From Oscillospiraceae bacterium (GTDB lineage: Bacteria; Bacillota; Clostridia; Oscillospirales; Oscillospiraceae): a stretch of 53,064 bases of DNA. Made by a program: the position numbers and the translations under genes. The notes beneath the pieces are model-generated. The model worked only from the letters and a program-made list of their open reading frames with translations, was not told the origin of the DNA and did no database searches. The stretch covers positions 1 to 53,064 of the forward strand of contig JAFZQE010000044.1 of NCBI GenBank assembly GCA_017552325.1. The letters are read 5' to 3'. This document shows positions 49,596 through 53,064 of this stretch, piece by piece. Numbering within the stretch: the first letter of the stretch is position 1; the number at the start of each line of letters is the position of its first letter.

Positions 49596-50637
49596 TGTCG
49601 CTCACGCTCCTTTCGCTGATGCGGCCCGTGGTCGTCGGCTTGTTGATGACCTGACCGTTGAAAACCATCGTAGACGAGCCGCCGCCGTCCAGATTATAGG
49701 CTGTCTGGACGCCGAGGCTCTGCATGAAGCTCGCCAACTCATAGATACTCAGGCCTGCACTCTCCGAGGTCCTGCCGTCGGACACGACGAAAATGAAATG
49801 ATTTTTGTCGATCATGCCGATCGCGGTTCTCGGGTTGCTGACCATGCCTCTGCCGACCTCGGTATTCACACCGACAGTGACCGAGCCGTTTTCCACGAGA
49901 GCCGGGCCGAAGGAGAAAGACTGCCAGACGCCCTTCAATACCAATTCATCGGCGGTATACTCGCGGTCACTGACGACTTCCATAGAGCCGTCGGCATAGA
50001 CGCACAGCACGTCGGCGCCTTTCGCGGTGTCGCGGTAGACGACGCCGTTTCGGATCACATAGCCCTTTTCCTGCACGCCGTAGTAATCGCCGTTGATGGC
50101 CAGGATCGCGTTGTTCGCCTGCGCGATCGACGAGGTCGTCGCGGTAACGTTCTTACCGTAGGTGTCGTTCGCAAAGGCGGTTTTCAGATATTGCGCGGAG
50201 CTCAGCGTCACGTCGGCCACATAGACCGTCGTGTCATTCACGCGATAGGTGTTCAGTGTGATCGAGACGTTGTCGTCCCGGTAGCTCGTGCTGCCTGCAC
50301 TTGAAGCTGCGGCGGACGATGAGCTGCTGTCAGCATTTGCGGAGCTGCTGGGGAAGGAGGGGCTTGTGCGATTCATGTTTGGCCTTCCTCCACGGCCATG
50401 GCTGCGGTGATATCCGAACGAGCCGCTTTTCTGCTGTGAAGCCTGTTCTTCTGCCTGCCCGGCTGAGGATGTGCCTTGTTCGCTGCTTGCGTCAGCGGAT
50501 GCTTCCGCAAACATGGCCGTGTTGATTTCGACGGCGCTGCCATAGCTTTTGCTGATCACGAAGGTATCCAAGGCAAAATAGGCGGAAAACACGACCAGCG
50601 CCGCCGAAAAAACAATGGCAAATAAATGCTTTTTCAT
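49582..50637 (-). CDS. Phosphodiester glycosidase (NAGPA/DUF2233) with signal anchor
   Basis: This 351-residue enzyme is expected outside the membrane. It has an N-terminal anchor (about 5-25, FAIVFSAALVVFSAYFALDTF split) and a low-complexity Ser/Ala/Gln-rich stalk (about 43-115) containing a short Gly/Arg/His patch. The NAGPA-type domain (about 120-350) has VTLSSAQYLKTAFAND, AILAINGDYYGVQEKGYVIRNG (in parts), NPRTAIGMIDKNHFIFVVSDGR and the final DGGGSSTMVFNGQVINKP motif, all typical. The family cleaves phosphodiester-linked sugars or wall teichoic/exopolysaccharide links. AAAGGGG lies ahead of the ATG. It is followed by the tetraspan gene. Confidence 0.88.
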   Translation of the reverse strand: MKKHLFAIVFSAALVVFSAYFALDTFVISKSYGSAVEINTAMFAEASADASSEQGTSSAGQAEEQASQQKSGSFGYHRSHGRGGRPNMNRTSPSFPSSSANADSSSSSAAASSAGSTSYRDDNVSITLNTYRVNDTTVYVADVTLSSAQYLKTAFANDTYGKNVTATTSSIAQANNAILAINGDYYGVQEKGYVIRNGVVYRDTAKGADVLCVYADGSMEVVSDREYTADELVLKGVWQSFSFGPALVENGSVTVGVNTEVGRGMVSNPRTAIGMIDKNHFIFVVSDGRTSESAGLSIYELASFMQSLGVQTAYNLDGGGSSTMVFNGQVINKPTTTGRISERSVSDIVYI

Positions 50638-50698
50638 ATTGCGACCCCTTTCTTAAGGATTACTTTTCCCTTTGTGATCCTCATGATACAGGGTCAAC

Positions 50699-50714
50699 CT
50701 TAAAACTACTTAAG
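50699..50714. promoter_or_regulatory. Candidate MerR-like operator upstream of the NAGPA gene
   Basis: CTTAA (50699-50703), six bases, TTAAG (50710-50714). Dyad spacing resembles sites bound by MerR-family regulators, but no MerR gene is in the window. It lies 62 bases ahead of the NAGPA start. Confidence 0.3.
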
Positions 50715-50730
50715 TAAACATCCTGAAAAC

Positions 50731-50760
50731 CGGCGTTCGCCGCCAAATGAAGGAACGCCG
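50731..50760 (-). terminator. Terminator of the GNAT gene
   Basis: CGGCGTTC (50731-50738) pairs with GAACGCCG (50753-50760) immediately after the GNAT stop. On the minus strand it is followed by GGTTTTC. Confidence 0.7.
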
Positions 50761-51303
50761 TCACCTCATCCGCTTCTCAAAGCGGAACATCCCGTCGAAG
50801 TCCTCACCGCTGTAGTCGTTTTCTTCTCCGGTCTCCGGGTCGTGCGGATCGGGATGGTGGCTGTTAAAGAACTCCACGATATGGAAGCCGCATTTGTTCA
50901 CATAAAAGTGGATATTCCTCGTCTCAAAGTATGGCGTGCAGGTTTCCCAGACCTTCGTTTCCGGGTAAAGGCGCTCTACTTCTCTCCAGGCCGCTGTGCC
51001 GACGCCCTTGCTGTGGGCCGAGGGCGTGACGAACAGCAGATCCAGATGGTTGTGCTGAGTCTCCTCGTCGATCTGCAGGACAAGCCCGCCGACGATCCTG
51101 CCGTCTTCCCGAATACGGTAGGCAAAGCCCTTTTCGATGCAGTTTTCAATGGTCCTGCGGGAGATGATCTCTTCGCCCTCTTCAAAGTGCTTGTCCCTTT
51201 CTCCGAATTCCTCCGTCGCGCCGTATTTGAACGCGCGCTGATTATCGAGGATGAATTGTTCCCGATCGTCTGCGGTGAGCGGGGTGAGCGTGATGATTGC
51301 CAT
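50761..51303 (-). CDS. GNAT-family N-acetyltransferase
   Basis: This 180-residue acyl-CoA transferase starts MAIITLTPLTADDREQFI. Core strands are GRIVGGLVLQIDEETQHNHL and LLFVTPSAHSKGVGTAAWREVE, where the acetyl-CoA pyrophosphate loop (S-x-KGVGTAA) lies at about 97-106. The end has FETRNIHFYVNKCGFHIVEF, the usual GNAT C-terminal Y/F-N-x-GF motif. The acidic tail DPETGEENDYSGEDFDGM is distinctive. Substrate is unknown (small amines, peptides or antibiotics are possible). AAGGAGGAAAT lies ahead of the ATG. It is monocistronic with its own terminator. Confidence 0.88.
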   Translation of the reverse strand: MAIITLTPLTADDREQFILDNQRAFKYGATEEFGERDKHFEEGEEIISRRTIENCIEKGFAYRIREDGRIVGGLVLQIDEETQHNHLDLLFVTPSAHSKGVGTAAWREVERLYPETKVWETCTPYFETRNIHFYVNKCGFHIVEFFNSHHPDPHDPETGEENDYSGEDFDGMFRFEKRMR

Positions 51304-51527
51304 ATTGATTTCCTCCTTAACAAAAAGCCCGGCAACAAAAGACTTGATCTCTCAAGCCAAATGTTCCGAGCTCACTCGACATCTTATCTGACAGGCGGCC
51401 TGCAAAGCTTTCGCTTTACGATCCCCTACGCTACGGCGTACTGTCCTCCGATGACCGATATTCGATTGCGTCTGCGATTATCGCATAAAAATCATAAAAA
51501 AGCAAGAAGAAAGGAAATTCTTCGTTA

Positions 51528-51572
51528 TTGACATATGTCTGAAACGGTGATATATTATTTTCGACATAAGTC
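51528..51572 (+). promoter_or_regulatory. Promoter and 33-bp-spaced direct-repeat operator of the DUF134-NifX gene
   Basis: TTGACA (51528-51533), 17 bases, TATATT (51551-51556). A palindrome GACATATGTC (51530-51539) covers the -35 end. A second, GACATAAGTC (51563-51572), lies between -10 and the RBS. Each continues TGAAA or AGAAA, giving 17-base direct repeats three helical turns apart. Confidence 0.65.
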
Positions 51573-51589
51573 AGAAAGGAGGCGTGCCT

Positions 51590-52387
51590 ATGCCCAGAAA
51601 ACCGCGCTGCCGCTGTATCGGCGGCTATCCGGATCATTGGGAATTCTCGCCCGAGGAAGCGTCCGGCGAAGAGCCCGTCGTGATGAGCCTGGATGAGTTC
51701 GAGACGATCCGGCTTCTTGACAGAGAAGGGCTGACGCAGGAGCAGTGCGCCGAGCGCATGGGCGTCGCGCGCACGACGGTCACGGCCATCTACGAGAGCG
51801 CCCGCCGCAAGACGGCGGAGGCCCTGGTGGACGGCAAACGCCTTCTGATCCGCGGCGGAAATGTCCGGCTCAACGATCAGGGGGCGGAAAACATTACGGA
51901 GAAAGGAACGAACAGCATGAGAATCGCAGTCACTTACGAAAATGGAGAGATCTTTCAGCATTTCGGACACACGGAGCAGTTCAAGCTCTACGACGTGGAG
52001 GACGGCAGGATCGTCTCGGAGCAGATCGTGCCCACCAACGGCAGCGGTCACGGCGCGCTGGCCGGTTTTCTGAAAGCCGCGCAGGCGGACGCCCTGATCT
52101 GCGGCGGGATCGGCATGGGCGCGCAGAGCGCGCTGGCGGAGGCCGGGATCAGACTTTACGGCGGCGTGAGCGGATCGGCTGACGCGGCGGCGAAAGCGCT
52201 GGCCGAAGGAAAGCTCGCGTATGATCCAAATGCCCAATGCGACCATCACGGCCATCACCACGGCGAAGGCCACAGCTGCGGCCATCATCACGGCGAGGGG
52301 CACGAGTGCGGACACCACCACGGGGAAGGGCATGACTGCGGACACCAGCACGGCGACGAGGGCTGCCGCCGTCATCACGGAGAGTAA
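51590..52387 (+). CDS. DUF134 DNA-binding / NifX-NifB-type cofactor domain fusion with His-rich tail
   Basis: This 265-residue protein starts at ATG 51590 (AAGGAGG 7 bases upstream). Residues 1-95 are a DUF134 HTH-type domain (PRKPRCRCIGGYPDHWEFSP; VMSLDEFETIRLLDREGLTQ; MGVARTTVTAIYESARRKTA). From 110 to about 213 is a dinitrogenase iron-molybdenum cofactor (NifX/NifB) domain: MRIAVTYENGEIFQHFGHTE, ICGGIGMGAQSALAEAGIRL, GGVSGSADAAAKALAEGKL. The tail has four CGHHHGEGH-type repeats, likely metal-binding. An internal ATG at 51917 (Met110) has AAAGGA about 10 bases upstream, so a separate NifX-type product is possible. It is followed by chromate-type transporters. It may sense a metal or Fe-S state and repress its own operon (inference). 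Confidence 0.85.
   Translation: MPRKPRCRCIGGYPDHWEFSPEEASGEEPVVMSLDEFETIRLLDREGLTQEQCAERMGVARTTVTAIYESARRKTAEALVDGKRLLIRGGNVRLNDQGAENITEKGTNSMRIAVTYENGEIFQHFGHTEQFKLYDVEDGRIVSEQIVPTNGSGHGALAGFLKAAQADALICGGIGMGAQSALAEAGIRLYGGVSGSADAAAKALAEGKLAYDPNAQCDHHGHHHGEGHSCGHHHGEGHECGHHHGEGHDCGHQHGDEGCRRHHGE
52238..52360 (+). repeat. 30-bp tandem coding repeats for a His-rich tail
   Basis: Repeats encode (S/E/D)CGHHHGEGH units, about four copies in the 3' end of the DUF134-NifX gene. Such CxHHH clusters bind Zn, Ni, Co or Cu in other proteins. Confidence 0.8.
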
Positions 52388-52401
52388 AACCAAAGAAAAC
52401 C

Positions 52402-52977
52402 ATGAGTCTTCTTTTTGAGCTGTTTCTGACCTTCGCCAAGGTCGGGCTCTTCACCTTCGGCGGCGGTTACGCCATGATCGCGCTGATCGACCATGCCTGC
52501 GTGGAAACGAAACAGTGGATCACGCATGACGAGATAATGAACGTCACGGTCATCGCGGAATCGACCCCGGGGCCGATCGCGATCAACTGCGCGACTTACG
52601 TCGGGTACAGGCAGAAGGGCCTGCCCGGCGCCGTTGCCGCCACGCTTGGGATCGTGCTGCCGTCCTTTTGCATCATCTTTCTGATCTCTCGCTTCCTGGA
52701 CGGTTTTCTGGAGATCGCATGGATCGCGCACGCCTTTATGGGGATCAGGCTTGCCGTCGGCGTCCTGATCCTTGACGCGGGGATCAGGATGCTTCGAAAG
52801 ATGCAGAAGAAAGCGCTGCCGAGAGCGATCATGCTCTGCGCATTCGCCGCCATGCTGCTGGTCGATCTCTTTGCGCTGCGGGTATCCTCTATCATGCTGA
52901 TGCTGACAGCCGGATTTATCAGTCTGATCCTCTTTCTGGCAAAAAGGCCCGCGGAAAAAGGAGGCGTCGGAAAATGA
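52402..52977 (+). CDS. chrA: Chromate transporter-type protein, first half (short CHR)
   Basis: This 191-residue membrane protein has about six helices. Typical CHR motifs are KVGLFTFGGGYAMIALID (13-30), ESTPGPIAINCATYVGY (53-69) and the LPGAVAATLGIVLPSFCIIF helix. Two short CHR genes together make one full transporter, and the second begins here at 52974 with ATGA overlap. The family exports chromate, but in organisms without chromate stress other anions are suspected. It is 14 bases after the DUF134-NifX gene, hence probably controlled by it. RBS is weak. Confidence 0.88.
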   Translation: MSLLFELFLTFAKVGLFTFGGGYAMIALIDHACVETKQWITHDEIMNVTVIAESTPGPIAINCATYVGYRQKGLPGAVAATLGIVLPSFCIIFLISRFLDGFLEIAWIAHAFMGIRLAVGVLILDAGIRMLRKMQKKALPRAIMLCAFAAMLLVDLFALRVSSIMLMLTAGFISLILFLAKRPAEKGGVGK

Positions 52978-53064
52978 CCCTTCTTGAACTATTTATCGGT
53001 TTTCTAAAAGTCGGGTGCTTTGCTTTCGGCGGCGCTTACGGGGCCATTCCGCTGATCCGGGACG
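52974..53064 (+). CDS. Chromate transporter-type protein, second half (partial)
   Basis: The gene starts at ATG 52974, overlapping the preceding stop by four bases, and runs off the right edge. The visible 30 residues MTLLELFIGFLKVGCFAFGG plus AYGAIPLIRD repeat the first-half motif (FK-VG-FAFGGAYGAIPL), confirming it as the paired short CHR subunit. AAAAAGGAGGCG lies ahead of the ATG. Confidence 0.85.
   Translation, partial: MTLLELFIGFLKVGCFAFGGAYGAIPLIRD

Overview
The window looks like the chromosome of a GC-rich Gram-positive anaerobe of the Bacillota, most likely class Clostridia and perhaps a gut or rumen Oscillospirales-type bacterium. This placement is an inference from gene content. 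The supporting signs are strong AGGAGG-type ribosome binding sites, lipobox lipoproteins, SpoIIE/RsbU-RsbW-STAS partner-switching proteins, a GPH sugar symporter beside GH3 glucosidases, an FtsX permease with a long coiled coil, and paired short chromate transporters. No rRNA, tRNA, phage, insertion sequence or CRISPR array is visible. The window cuts a gene at each end.

Layout. 1-2.3 kb: a redox pair (CrtI-like flavoprotein and an FAD/2Fe-2S reductase) ending at a terminator. 2.4-9.7 kb: single genes and small units, namely a lipoprotein esterase, a DUF4213/DUF364 protein, a three-gene unit of two membrane proteins plus an M20 peptidase, a MOFRL glycerate kinase and an XRE regulator. 9.7-16.5 kb (minus strand): GH3 beta-glucosidase, a 57-residue membrane protein, a GPH symporter, UDP-galactopyranose mutase and a GT2 glycosyltransferase, apparently one operon. 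16.6-19.9 kb: a second, domain-permuted, doubly membrane-anchored GH3, divergent from a LysR regulator. 20.8-24.8 kb (minus): ROK glucokinase, GH65 disaccharide phosphorylase and beta-phosphoglucomutase, a disaccharide phosphorolysis operon. 39.3-45.1 kb (minus): uxuA-uxuB-eda-kdgK-uxaC, a complete D-glucuronate catabolic operon divergent from an AraC regulator. 46.3-51.3 kb: surface lipoproteins (one unknown, one SIMPL), a small membrane protein, a phosphodiester glycosidase and a GNAT acetyltransferase. 51.6-53.1 kb: a DUF134-NifX fusion with a His-rich tail, followed by paired chromate-type transporters.

The most unusual part is 25.1-39.05 kb, a roughly 14-kb tightly packed minus-strand operon. 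In transcription order it encodes a GAF-ABC ATPase fusion, an FtsX permease with two coiled-coil arms, three tandem pairs of STAS protein plus a GHKL-like protein lacking the ATP-binding Asn, a fourth STAS, a membrane PP2C/SpoIIE-type phosphatase with an extracytoplasmic sensor region, a ParB-like/HAD fusion, a stand-alone HAD paralogue, an intact RsbW-like kinase, a MATE transporter fused to a C-terminal GHKL domain, and a DUF218 lipoprotein. No sigma factor or obvious DNA-binding output is present. I infer a partner-switching system whose output may be membrane transport rather than transcription. It has its own promoter (TTGAGT-17-TATGAT, with a perfect dyad in the spacer), is insulated from the uxu operon by tandem terminators, and ends at a 20-bp-stem terminator.
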